From positions 1 through 8,524 of the forward strand of contig NZ_ALPT02000123.1 of assembly GCF_000292245.2 (NCBI RefSeq): a stretch of DNA of 8,524 bases, in the 5' to 3' direction. The position numbers were made by a program, and so were the translations under genes. This DNA is from Alkalihalobacillus alcalophilus ATCC 27647 = CGMCC 1.3604. Lineage in GTDB: Bacteria; Bacillota; Bacilli; Bacillales; Bacillaceae_D. The notes beneath the pieces are model-generated. The model made no database searches, was not told where the DNA came from, and saw only the letters and a list, made by a program, of their open reading frames with translations. This document shows, in pieces, positions 1-5,272 of the stretch (positions are counted from its first letter, which is position 1; the number at the start of each line of letters is the position of its first letter).

Positions 1-390
1 CGTACTCCGACGAACAGTTGCAAAATCGCGAATGTCAGCTACAATTGAGTTAAGGTAAGTCCGAAATGGTGTCGTTCTATTTGAGGCTCCTTGATAGATT
101 ATTCTTCCGTAAGCACTTGGTCTTGCACTGTCAAATTCAACTGAAGCAATATTACCACTAGTGTGACGGATAAATTGATTTCTACTAACATTATTATTCC
201 AATTATTAATTGCACTATTCCACGCTGTAGAGTACATTGTGGAAGTTACATTAGGTATTGAAATAGGTATGTCTGTCGAACCAGGTACTCTACCACTGTA
301 ATAAGCATCTGCATGCTTTGGAACAAGTACTCCTAACCCGATAGATAGTATAAACGCGCACAAAAACACTGATTTCTTTTTTCCTCCCAT
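1..390 (-). CDS. Secreted matrixin-like metalloprotease, N-terminal part (partial)
   Basis: The frame is open from an ATG at 390 to the window edge: 130 codons with no stop, so the C-terminus is missing. Residues 1-29 form a signal peptide: a basic KKK start, a hydrophobic core (SVFLCAFILSIGLGVLV) and an AxA-type site in KHADA before YYSG. The mature part has the Trp-rich pattern TAWNSAINNWNNN followed by alternating polar strands and ends in DFATVRRST. In Bacillus secreted matrixin-like proteases this layout comes just before the zinc motif HExxHxxG. That motif would lie beyond the window, so catalysis cannot be confirmed. The ribosome binding site AAGGAGG (402-408) sits 11 bases from this ATG. 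A nearer ATG at 397 is in another frame and soon reaches a stop. A possible -10 TATAAT lies at 476-481 on this strand, with a poor -35. Reading frame and export are firm; the protease assignment is inference. Confidence 0.65.
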   Translation of the reverse strand, partial: MGGKKKSVFLCAFILSIGLGVLVPKHADAYYSGRVPGSTDIPISIPNVTSTMYSTAWNSAINNWNNNVSRNQFIRHTSGNIASVEFDSARPSAYGRIIYQGASNRTTPFRTYLNSIVADIRDFATVRRST

Positions 391-560
391 TTAACATTAT
401 TCCTCCTTATAATGTAAATCTATTACTAAAAATAGTATAAACTATAAATATCTTAATAGGAAGAATTTTTAGAATATTATAAAAATAAATTCTCCTGCTG
501 AACTTAAATATGAATAATTGGATAGAATTTCAGCAAATTCCGATTAATAAATAGATAGAT

Positions 561-583
561 GAGAAAAGAGGCTGGGACAAAAC
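561..583 (+). repeat. Left terminal inverted repeat of the IS
   Basis: Begins GAGAAAAGAGGCTGGGACA. It matches the reverse complement of 2384-2406 with one difference (A against T at position 20 of the repeat). This is the presumed transposase binding and cleavage end. Confidence 0.9.
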
Positions 584-600
584 CCTCCTCTAAGTAAAAA

Positions 601-642
601 AGAAAGCCGATGAAAATTCCTAGGAATTTTCATCGGCTTTCT
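601..642. terminator. Perfect 42-bp palindrome just inside the IS left end
   Basis: The two 21-base halves, AGAAAGCCGATGAAAATTCC plus T and its exact reverse complement, meet without any central unpaired base. A-rich sequence precedes it (596-600). As RNA it gives a very stable hairpin in either direction. A likely role is to stop outside transcription from entering the element, shielding the transposase gene from read-through. It may also take part in recognition of the end. The palindrome is seen directly; the role is inferred. Confidence 0.7.
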
Positions 643-662
643 GACGTTTAGGGATCAAAAAT

Positions 663-723
663 AAGGACCACTTCTGATAAAATAAAGTCACCACAACAAA
701 ATTAATCAGAAAGAAGGGTCCTT
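663..723 (+). promoter_or_regulatory. Hairpin that would sequester the transposase ribosome binding site
   Basis: AAGGACC (663-669) pairs with GGTCCTT (717-723), and TTCTGAT (672-678) pairs with ATCAGAA (705-711), giving two 7-bp stems separated by a small internal loop. The right arm covers the AGAAGGG ribosome binding site (712-718) and runs up to the ATG at 724. A transcript that starts outside the element would contain both arms and hide the start. A transcript starting between the arms would not. This resembles known protection of transposase translation from read-through in other IS families. No convincing promoter was found in the loop. Confidence 0.6.
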
Positions 724-2466
724 ATGTTTAAGCATTATAACATGAATCAAGTGGTTTTGCCTTTAGATATAGAAAGAAAGCTCCAAGAAAATGATATAGC
801 CTTCGCTATCCATAATTTAGTCGAAAGTATCCCGGAGGAAGCGTTTCGAGAATTCGACCAAAACACGGGGCGTCGTGCATATCATCCTCGTATGATGCTG
901 AAAGTTATTTTATGTGGCTATACACAATCCGTGTTTTCAGGTCGAAAGATGGAAGCTCTTCTGAAAGATAGTGTGCGGATGATGTGGCTCTCTCAAGGAG
1001 AAGAACCGAGCTATCGAACGATTAATCTCTTCCGTGCAAACCCAAAAGTAAGTGGACTCATCCGGCAGTGCTTTATTCAATTCCGTTGTCAGTTAGTCGA
1101 AGGGCATCACATTAAAGAAGAAGCTATTTTCATTGATGGAACGAAACTGGAAGCAAACGCGAATAAATTCACCTTTGTTTGGCGTAAATCCGTGGACCGT
1201 TATCGTCAAAGTCTAATGGATAAATCGGCGAAAATGTACGAAGAACTCCTTCAAGACCAAGTCATTCCAGAGATTCAGCGCGAAAGCGAGGATGAATTCA
1301 GTACCGAAGAGCTTGAAGTCATCCTCCAGCATTTAGAAGAAAGGGTCGAGGCTTTTGATCAACAAATAGAAGCGAGTGAAATCGTCAGTGAGCGCAAAGC
1401 GTTACGTTCTGCACGAAAAGGTCCTAAACAATCTCGCAAACATTTTTATGATTTTGTGCAACGCAAGCGTAAGTATGACCAAGCCCAGCGGCTTTTGGGC
1501 GAGCGAAACAGTTATTCTAAAACAGATGTCGATGCCACGTTTATGCGGATGAAAGACGATTATATGAAGAATGGCCAGCTCAAACCAGGGTACAATGTTC
1601 AAATCGCCACCGAAAATCAATTTACGCTCGCTTATGATCTCTTCCCAAATCCAACGGATACTCGCACGCTGATCCCTTTTTTAGAGACCATTGCTGATCG
1701 GTTCTTTGAGTTACCTGAGTATATTGTCGCTGATGCCGGATATGGCAGTGAACAAAACTATAATGACATCATAGAACAGAAACAACGAACGCCGCTTATG
1801 ACGTATGGGACCTATCGGAAAGAGAAAACAAAGAAGCATAAGAAAAACCCATTTCATGTGGATAATTGGATGTATAATCAAGAGAAAGATGCCTTCACAT
1901 GCCCAAATGATCAACTTATTCCCTTTCAGTATGAATCCAAACGAAAAGATAGAACGGGTTTTCAACGAACATTTCGAGTCTATGAATGTGAAGATTGTAC
2001 AGGTTGTCCATTTCGCTCAAGTTGTACAACGGCGAAAGAAGAGAACAACCGAAAAGTCTACCGAAATAAAAAGTGGGAAACCCAAAAAACATATATCAAT
2101 GAACTGCTTTCAAACGAAAAAACAGGGGCTATCTATGGCAAGCGTAAAACCGATGTAGAACCAGTTTTTGGGAATTTGAAGGCGGATTTGCGTTTCACTC
2201 GTTTTTCGGTGAGAGGTAAAGCCAAGGTTCACAATGAACTTGGCCTCGCCCTTATGGCAGTGAACTTAAGGAAGTTCACTGCCTTGAGCACGTTTCCAAG
2301 AGATAGACAGAGAAAAAACCATCAAAAAACGAGTACGATGAATCAAAACCGATTCACCGTACTCGTTTTTACTTTTAAGATCAGTTATGTCCCAGCCTCT
2401 TTTCTCTTAAAAGTGGCGTTAATTATAGTGCGACTACCGAGTTTTCTTCTAGCGCTCCATAAATAG
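724..2466 (+). CDS. IS1182-family transposase
   Basis: A 580-residue DDE transposase that would cut and rejoin the element ends. The N-terminal region (about 1-130) holds the family pattern HPRMMLKVILCGY and a DNA-binding-like part. Candidate catalytic residues are D138 (FIDGTKLEANANK), D337 (IVADAGYGSEQN) and E479 (DVEPVFGNLK, followed by RFTRFSVRGKAKVHNELG). A long charged insertion (about 155-265) separates the first acid from the rest. Cysteines 393, 422, 425, 428 and 434 form a probable zinc site, as in related transposases. The ATG at 724 has AGAAGGG five bases upstream. The conserved part ends near residue 520 (MAVNLRKFTA). The frame then runs through the terminator hairpin and right inverted repeat, so residues 562-580 are encoded outside the element. 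No internal frameshift is seen. Confidence 0.95.
   Translation: MFKHYNMNQVVLPLDIERKLQENDIAFAIHNLVESIPEEAFREFDQNTGRRAYHPRMMLKVILCGYTQSVFSGRKMEALLKDSVRMMWLSQGEEPSYRTINLFRANPKVSGLIRQCFIQFRCQLVEGHHIKEEAIFIDGTKLEANANKFTFVWRKSVDRYRQSLMDKSAKMYEELLQDQVIPEIQRESEDEFSTEELEVILQHLEERVEAFDQQIEASEIVSERKALRSARKGPKQSRKHFYDFVQRKRKYDQAQRLLGERNSYSKTDVDATFMRMKDDYMKNGQLKPGYNVQIATENQFTLAYDLFPNPTDTRTLIPFLETIADRFFELPEYIVADAGYGSEQNYNDIIEQKQRTPLMTYGTYRKEKTKKHKKNPFHVDNWMYNQEKDAFTCPNDQLIPFQYESKRKDRTGFQRTFRVYECEDCTGCPFRSSCTTAKEENNRKVYRNKKWETQKTYINELLSNEKTGAIYGKRKTDVEPVFGNLKADLRFTRFSVRGKAKVHNELGLALMAVNLRKFTALSTFPRDRQRKNHQKTSTMNQNRFTVLVFTFKISYVPASFLLKVALIIVRLPSFLLALHK
2221..2283 (+). repeat. Two adjacent inverted repeats in the transposase 3' coding region
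   Basis: GCCAAGGTTCA / TGAACTTGGC (2221-2244, one bulged base) is followed by the perfect 12-bp stem GGCAGTGAACTT / AAGTTCACTGCC with an AAGG loop (2256-2283). Both lie inside the codons for KVHNELG and MAVNLRKFTA. They may be chance products of codon choice, transcript structures, or internal sites of the IS end. Confidence 0.6.
2325..2370. terminator. Two-way rho-independent terminator inside the IS right end
   Basis: AAAAACGAGTACG (2325-2337) pairs perfectly with CGTACTCGTTTTT (2358-2370), with a further 6-bp inner stem TGAATC/GATTCA and the loop AAAACC. The flanking A and T runs give a U-tract in both directions. It could end transposase transcripts on the plus strand. On the minus strand it could end the transcript of the lipoprotein gene, which has no visible terminator of its own. 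Confidence 0.8.
2384..2406 (-). repeat. Right terminal inverted repeat of the IS
   Basis: GTTATGTCCCAGCCTCTTTT and the following CTC are the reverse complement of the left repeat apart from one base. The transposase frame passes through it (residues 554-561, SYVPASFL). Confidence 0.9.
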
Positions 2467-2471
2467 TTCAA

Positions 2472-2890
2472 TTATCCTTCTGTAGAAGCAAGATAATATT
2501 TTTCTTCCCCATTGTCATTTACAATTAAGATGAAATTGGTACCTTCATTTATACCGTTCTCGTTTGCATTATCCTCTTCTACCTCGTAAATAGTTGCCCC
2601 TACTGATAATTTATTTGCCATCCCATTTGTATAATTATAATGACCATCAACAGCTTGTTCTGTAATTTCTCCAATCTTCTCACCAGAGATTAGAGTCATT
2701 TCGTCAACCCAATCAATATTAGCTTGGTAAATGAATTCATTAAACATAAAAATATCAGCATCTGGCTCTTTCGTTAAAATCTCTTCAGCTGTCATTGGAT
2801 TTTCTGTATTTTCTTCATAGTCCTGTGAACACCCTACCAAAATAATAAAAAAACAAAAAATACAAAGTATACTAACTTTTTCTTATCCAA
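2472..2890 (-). pseudogene. Small secreted lipoprotein gene with a one-base frameshift in the signal peptide
   Basis: The body (from about 2840 to the TAA at 2472) reads ILVGCSQDYEENTEN and on to a C-terminal VNDNGEEKYYLASTEG. LVGC is a good lipobox, so Cys would be lipidated and the protein held on the outer face of the membrane. No ATG, GTG or TTG starts this frame upstream of the hydrophobic stretch, and a TAA closes it. The natural start is the TTG at 2890, seven bases after AGAGAGGCGG, encoding MDKKK in another frame that ends at a TAG near 2836. One added base in the A5, T6 or T7 run between 2825 and 2880 would join MDKKK to the hydrophobic stretch and lipobox, giving about 139 residues. 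The mature part resembles small hypothetical lipoproteins of Bacillaceae; its function is unknown. It could be a true mutation, a phase-variable gene or a sequencing error. Confidence 0.75.
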
Positions 2891-2969
2891 ATTATTACCG
2901 CCTCTCTTTACTTAAAGATGGTATATATCTAAATATATGCAATTTCACTGTAAATTAAGCCTCTCTTTA

Positions 2970-2997
2970 ATTATATCTGCTTAATTTAAATCATCAA
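2970..2997 (-). promoter_or_regulatory. Candidate sigma-A promoter for the lipoprotein gene
   Basis: On the minus strand TTGATG (2997-2992) and TATAAT (2975-2970) are separated by 16 bases. Transcription would start near 2963, about 70 bases before the TTG start. The -10 matches the consensus exactly; the -35 matches in four of six positions. Confidence 0.5.
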
Positions 2998-3000
2998 GTA

Positions 3001-3057
3001 GAAAAAAAATAAAAGTATATCGAGTAAGAGGCACGGTAACGTGCCTCCTACTCGATA
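3001..3057 (-). terminator. Strong hairpin with a U-tract on the minus strand
   Basis: TATCGAGTAAGAGGCACG and CGTGCCTCCTACTCGATA (3018-3057) pair at 17 of 18 positions around a GTAA loop. On the minus strand the stem is followed by TACTTTTATTTTTTTTC. It lies upstream of the lipoprotein promoter, where no minus-strand gene is visible, so it may block antisense transcription coming from the 3155 region or be left from a lost gene. On the plus strand it has no U-tract. Confidence 0.65.
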
Positions 3058-3093
3058 AGTGTGAGTTAATGCAATTAAGCGGATAATTCGATA

Positions 3094-3122
3094 TGATGAG
3101 TATACATACCTTTGCATATAAT
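3094..3122 (+). promoter_or_regulatory. Candidate promoter of the YhaM-like/EcsC pair
   Basis: A perfect -10 TATAAT lies at 3117-3122, 33 bases before the ATG. The -35 region (TGATGA/ATGATG around 3093-3099) is poor. A TG two bases ahead of the -10 is close to, but not exactly, the extended -10 pattern. Confidence 0.45.
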
Positions 3123-3154
3123 AGATTAAGTAAAGGTAAAGGGGAGTCGGTTGT

Positions 3155-4024
3155 ATGAGTTCATTGCTGCAAAAAAACGAAGGAGAAAAAGTGGTTGGAT
3201 TTTTTTTCGTTCGGGAAAAGGAAATTAAACAAGCGGTTAATGGAAGTGAATATGGATCATTTATGTTGGAGAGACATTTAGAAAAGGTTCCAGCTAAAAT
3301 GTGGGATATTGGGGAAGAGTTGAAAAAAAGCGTTCAGAAAAAATCGATTGTTAAAATAGAAGCTATCATAACCAGTTATCGAAATAAAAAAGAGTTAAGT
3401 ATCCAAAAAATGCGGTTAACAACAGAAGAAGATCAAATTAATGTGACGGAATTGCTCACAAAAGAAGGATTATCAAGAGAGACTCTTTGGTTAGAATTAA
3501 GAATGTATATGGATGAAATTCAATCGATTAGCTTAAAAAAGATTGTGACAACGATATTTGGTAAACGTGCGTATCGTGAAAAAATAACAACGTATCCAGC
3601 CTCAAAACAATTTCATCATGCTTATTATGCTGGACAATTAGAGCATCTTGTCGAGCTGTGCCAAAGTGCGACACAGCTTTTTCCACTTTATCCGAAAATT
3701 AACCGTGACGTCATTTTGGCAACATGTATGCTACATAATATTGGATTGATTAAAATGTTAGATGATCCACTTGCACCAAGTGTGACAAAAGAAGGTGAAC
3801 TTCTAGGTCAAGTGATTTTAAGTTATGAGCTTATTTATGAGGCGATTTTGGAGGCAGGAATTGACAGGCAGGATCACGAATTATTGTTATTAAAGCACTG
3901 TGTCGTTAGTCAATATGGTCCATTAGAAAATGGCTGGGGCAGTGCGGTTTCACCTCAGACAAATGAGGCGATCTTTTTTCATCACTTAAAAGAATTAAGT
4001 TCTAAGGTACAGTCTTCTTCGTAA
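3155..4024 (+). CDS. YhaM-like OB-fold/HD-domain protein with degenerate HD site
   Basis: The 289 residues follow the plan of YhaM, a 3'-5' exoribonuclease of about 314 residues. An N-terminal OB-fold (about 12-92: GFFFVREKE, PAKMWDI, VKIEAIITSYRNKKEL, MRLTTEED) precedes a linker and an HD domain (about 150-285). Aligned from memory, HH154-155, H164, NRD(183-185) and H248 are kept. The expected HDxGK is HNIGL (194-198), so the metal-binding Asp is Asn195; SHHG is SQYG (252-255); and the late IDxxDA is LKELSS. The C-terminal tail of about 30 residues is also missing. A metal-dependent nuclease role is therefore doubtful, though the OB-fold could still bind RNA or DNA. The start has GGGGAG eight bases upstream. 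The EcsC-family gene follows after 40 bases in the same direction, suggesting one transcript. Homology is fairly sure; loss of activity is inference. Confidence 0.85.
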   Translation: MSSLLQKNEGEKVVGFFFVREKEIKQAVNGSEYGSFMLERHLEKVPAKMWDIGEELKKSVQKKSIVKIEAIITSYRNKKELSIQKMRLTTEEDQINVTELLTKEGLSRETLWLELRMYMDEIQSISLKKIVTTIFGKRAYREKITTYPASKQFHHAYYAGQLEHLVELCQSATQLFPLYPKINRDVILATCMLHNIGLIKMLDDPLAPSVTKEGELLGQVILSYELIYEAILEAGIDRQDHELLLLKHCVVSQYGPLENGWGSAVSPQTNEAIFFHHLKELSSKVQSSS

Positions 4025-4064
4025 AGTGAGAAAATTTTTGATGTAGAGAAGAGTAGGTGAATAG

Positions 4065-4904
4065 ATGGTTAATACAAAAAGAGAGCAAAAAAGATTAGAA
4101 GAGATTTTACAATGGGAAGTTGATTATCTTCAATTGAGTCAAAAGGGGAAAGGCGAGCGTATTTCTCCATCACGACCAGCTTTTAATTTCAATGAAATGA
4201 AGATCGACCCGAAATATTTACGTCAACTCGATTCAATTTTTATTCAATTACAGTCTTTTATTCAGAACAACCAAAGTGAAAAAGAGTTAGTTCAGAAAAT
4301 ATTTCGATATGCACGGTTGTTTAATCCAGAAATTGAACATGTGGAAGACATGCAAACACTATCGATTGATCAATTACACTATTTATCAGAGCAGTTTATG
4401 GCAAAACAAAGATTGTTATCTGTTGGCCAAGGGAGTGTCACAGGCTTAGGTGGTTTTGTTTTATTGAGTATTGATCTTCCTTTATTAGCTGCTATTCATT
4501 TAAGAACAATACAGCAACTCGCGACGATTTATGGATATGATACAAAGAAACCACTTGAACAAGTCATTGCTTTAAAAGTTTATTACTTATCGACTTTGCC
4601 AAGACCTTATCAGCAGGAGGTTTGGGATGCTTTATTTGAAGAAATTACTTATTATGATGAAGAGCATATTTTCTTTGAAGGGGAAGATAAAGTATTTGAA
4701 GCTGCTTGGTTTGGTCAATTAATTAGACAAGTTGGAAAGAACATTCTCATTTCAACACTAAGGAAAAAATGGATTCAAGGGGTACCACTGCTTGGTGTGG
4801 CCGTTGGAGCAGGGATGAACTATCAACTAACAAAGCAAGTAACCGATGTCGCAGAGCACTTTTATCAAAAACGATTGCTCTTATCTAGGTTGGAAGATGA
4901 ATGA
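4065..4904 (+). CDS. EcsC-family protein
   Basis: A 279-residue protein of the EcsC family, named after the third gene of the Bacillus ecsABC locus, whose biochemical role is unknown. The family core is seen at about 115-160 (LLSVGQGSVTGLGGFVLLSIDLPLLAAIHLRTIQQL), a Gly-rich hydrophobic helix, and at about 236-268 (KKWIQGVPLLGVAVGAGMNYQLTKQVTDVAEHFYQKR). The N-terminal third is charged and helical. There is no signal peptide; the two hydrophobic stretches suggest membrane association rather than full spanning. The ATG at 4065 follows AGTAGGTGA with a short spacer. No ecsA/ecsB transporter genes are in the window. The neighbour is instead the YhaM-like gene, 40 bases upstream, and a strong terminator follows the stop, so these two genes form their own unit. 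Confidence 0.88.
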   Translation: MVNTKREQKRLEEILQWEVDYLQLSQKGKGERISPSRPAFNFNEMKIDPKYLRQLDSIFIQLQSFIQNNQSEKELVQKIFRYARLFNPEIEHVEDMQTLSIDQLHYLSEQFMAKQRLLSVGQGSVTGLGGFVLLSIDLPLLAAIHLRTIQQLATIYGYDTKKPLEQVIALKVYYLSTLPRPYQQEVWDALFEEITYYDEEHIFFEGEDKVFEAAWFGQLIRQVGKNILISTLRKKWIQGVPLLGVAVGAGMNYQLTKQVTDVAEHFYQKRLLLSRLEDE

Positions 4905-4905
4905 T

Positions 4906-4945
4906 TAAAAGAGGGGGAGAATAGTCGATTTCTTCCCTTCTTTTA
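4906..4945 (+). terminator. Rho-independent terminator of the YhaM-like/EcsC unit
   Basis: TAAAAGAGGGGGAGAA (4906-4921) pairs with TTCTTCCCTTCTTTTA (4930-4945) over 16 bp including two G-U pairs, with an 8-base loop. It begins two bases after the EcsC stop. The G-U pairs become A-C mismatches in the other direction, so it favours plus-strand termination. Confidence 0.85.
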
Positions 4946-5161
4946 TGCAGACGAAATTATAATCTGCTTTCGGAAAGTTGCTTGTTTAACGAATTCATAT
5001 GTTAAGTACAGCATAAAGAAGAGTTGACATTTAGTGGAGAAACGGTAACGGCTTAGGCGAAAAAAGCCAATAAAAAGATACCAAAATTTATTTCAAAAAA
5101 CTTTTCAAATACCTATTGCCAAAATGGGAGTTCATTGTTAAAGTATGTATATTAATAAATG
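4946..5161. other. Intergenic region without a recognised gene
   Basis: No plausible open frame with a ribosome binding site was found. Small inverted repeats occur (GCAGA/TCTGC around 4947-4967; GGCTT/AAGCC around 5050-5068). TTGACA at 5024-5029 lacks a matching -10. A second possible promoter is TTGCCA (5116-5121), 17 bases, TAAAGT (5139-5144). A transcript from it would run into the hairpin at 5188-5214. Confidence 0.4.
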
Positions 5162-5190
5162 TTGATTTGAATTTTATGCAAAAATATAAA
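5162..5190 (+). promoter_or_regulatory. Main candidate argG promoter
   Basis: TTGATT (5162-5167), a 17-base spacer and TATAAA (5185-5190) make a good sigma-A promoter. Transcription would begin near 5197, about 75 bases before the argG ATG. The spacer contains a candidate arginine-repressor box, and the -10 overlaps the left arm of a terminator. Confidence 0.6.
5166..5183 (+). promoter_or_regulatory. Candidate ArgR/AhrC operator in the argG promoter
   Basis: TTTGAATTTTATGCAAAA resembles the ARG-box palindrome TnTGAAT-N4-ATTCAnA, with one base fewer in the centre and one change in the right half. Binding here would block polymerase when arginine is plentiful, as AhrC does at Bacillus arginine genes. 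Confidence 0.45.
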
Positions 5191-5214
5191 GAGCCATTTC
5201 AGCTCTTTTCTTTT
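5188..5214 (+). terminator. Small terminator overlapping the argG promoter
   Basis: AAAGAGC (5188-5194) and GCTCTTT (5202-5208) form a 7-bp stem with loop CATTTCA, followed by TCTTTT. Its first bases are the end of the -10 box. A transcript from the adjacent promoter would lack the left arm and escape, whereas transcripts from upstream would be stopped. Confidence 0.6.
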
Positions 5215-5221
5215 AAAAATA

Positions 5222-5239
5222 AATGTATAAAAATAATAA
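5222..5239 (+). promoter_or_regulatory. Second candidate ARG box in the argG leader
   Basis: AATGTATAAAAATAATAA matches the Bacillus ARG box CATGAATAAAAATTCAAG at 12 of 18 positions as counted by eye. It lies in the transcribed leader 34 bases before the ATG. The AT-rich surroundings make a chance match possible. Confidence 0.35.
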
Positions 5240-5272
5240 TGAGAGTATTAATATTCAACGGAGGGAACAATT

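Larger units (their letters stand above)
561..2406 (+). mobile_element. IS1182-family insertion sequence, apparently complete
   Basis: The element is bounded by 23-bp terminal inverted repeats (561-583 and 2384-2406) that agree at 22 of 23 positions. It carries one transposase gene. Inside the left end lie a perfect palindrome (601-642) and a hairpin over the transposase ribosome binding site (663-723). Inside the right end lies a two-way terminator-like hairpin (2325-2370). Terminal GAGGCTGGGACA sequences and a single long DDE transposase are what is expected of IS1182-group elements in Firmicutes. No target duplication is visible beside the repeats. The element sits between two minus-strand genes and interrupts no recognisable frame; without it those genes would be about 235 bases apart. 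Whether it is still mobile cannot be judged from one copy. Confidence 0.9.

Noticed and set aside
541..560. Target-site duplication flanking the IS
   Set aside because: Sequences just outside 561 and 2406 show no convincing direct repeat.
1402..1965. Open frames on the minus strand and in another plus frame within the transposase gene
   Set aside because: They lie opposite or across a well-conserved coding region and have no ribosome binding sites; they are shadows of the transposase.
2908..2969. Second copy of GCCTCTCTTTA (2959-2969, matching 2900-2910) and a possible GTG leader peptide ahead of the lipoprotein
   Set aside because: The upstream copy falls at or before the predicted transcription start, so it could not serve as a ribosome binding site; an 11-base repeat in AT-rich DNA is weak evidence.
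4946..5115. Possible riboswitch or small RNA before argG
   Set aside because: Only short 5-bp stems are seen, with no known aptamer core, no T-box motif and no firm promoter.
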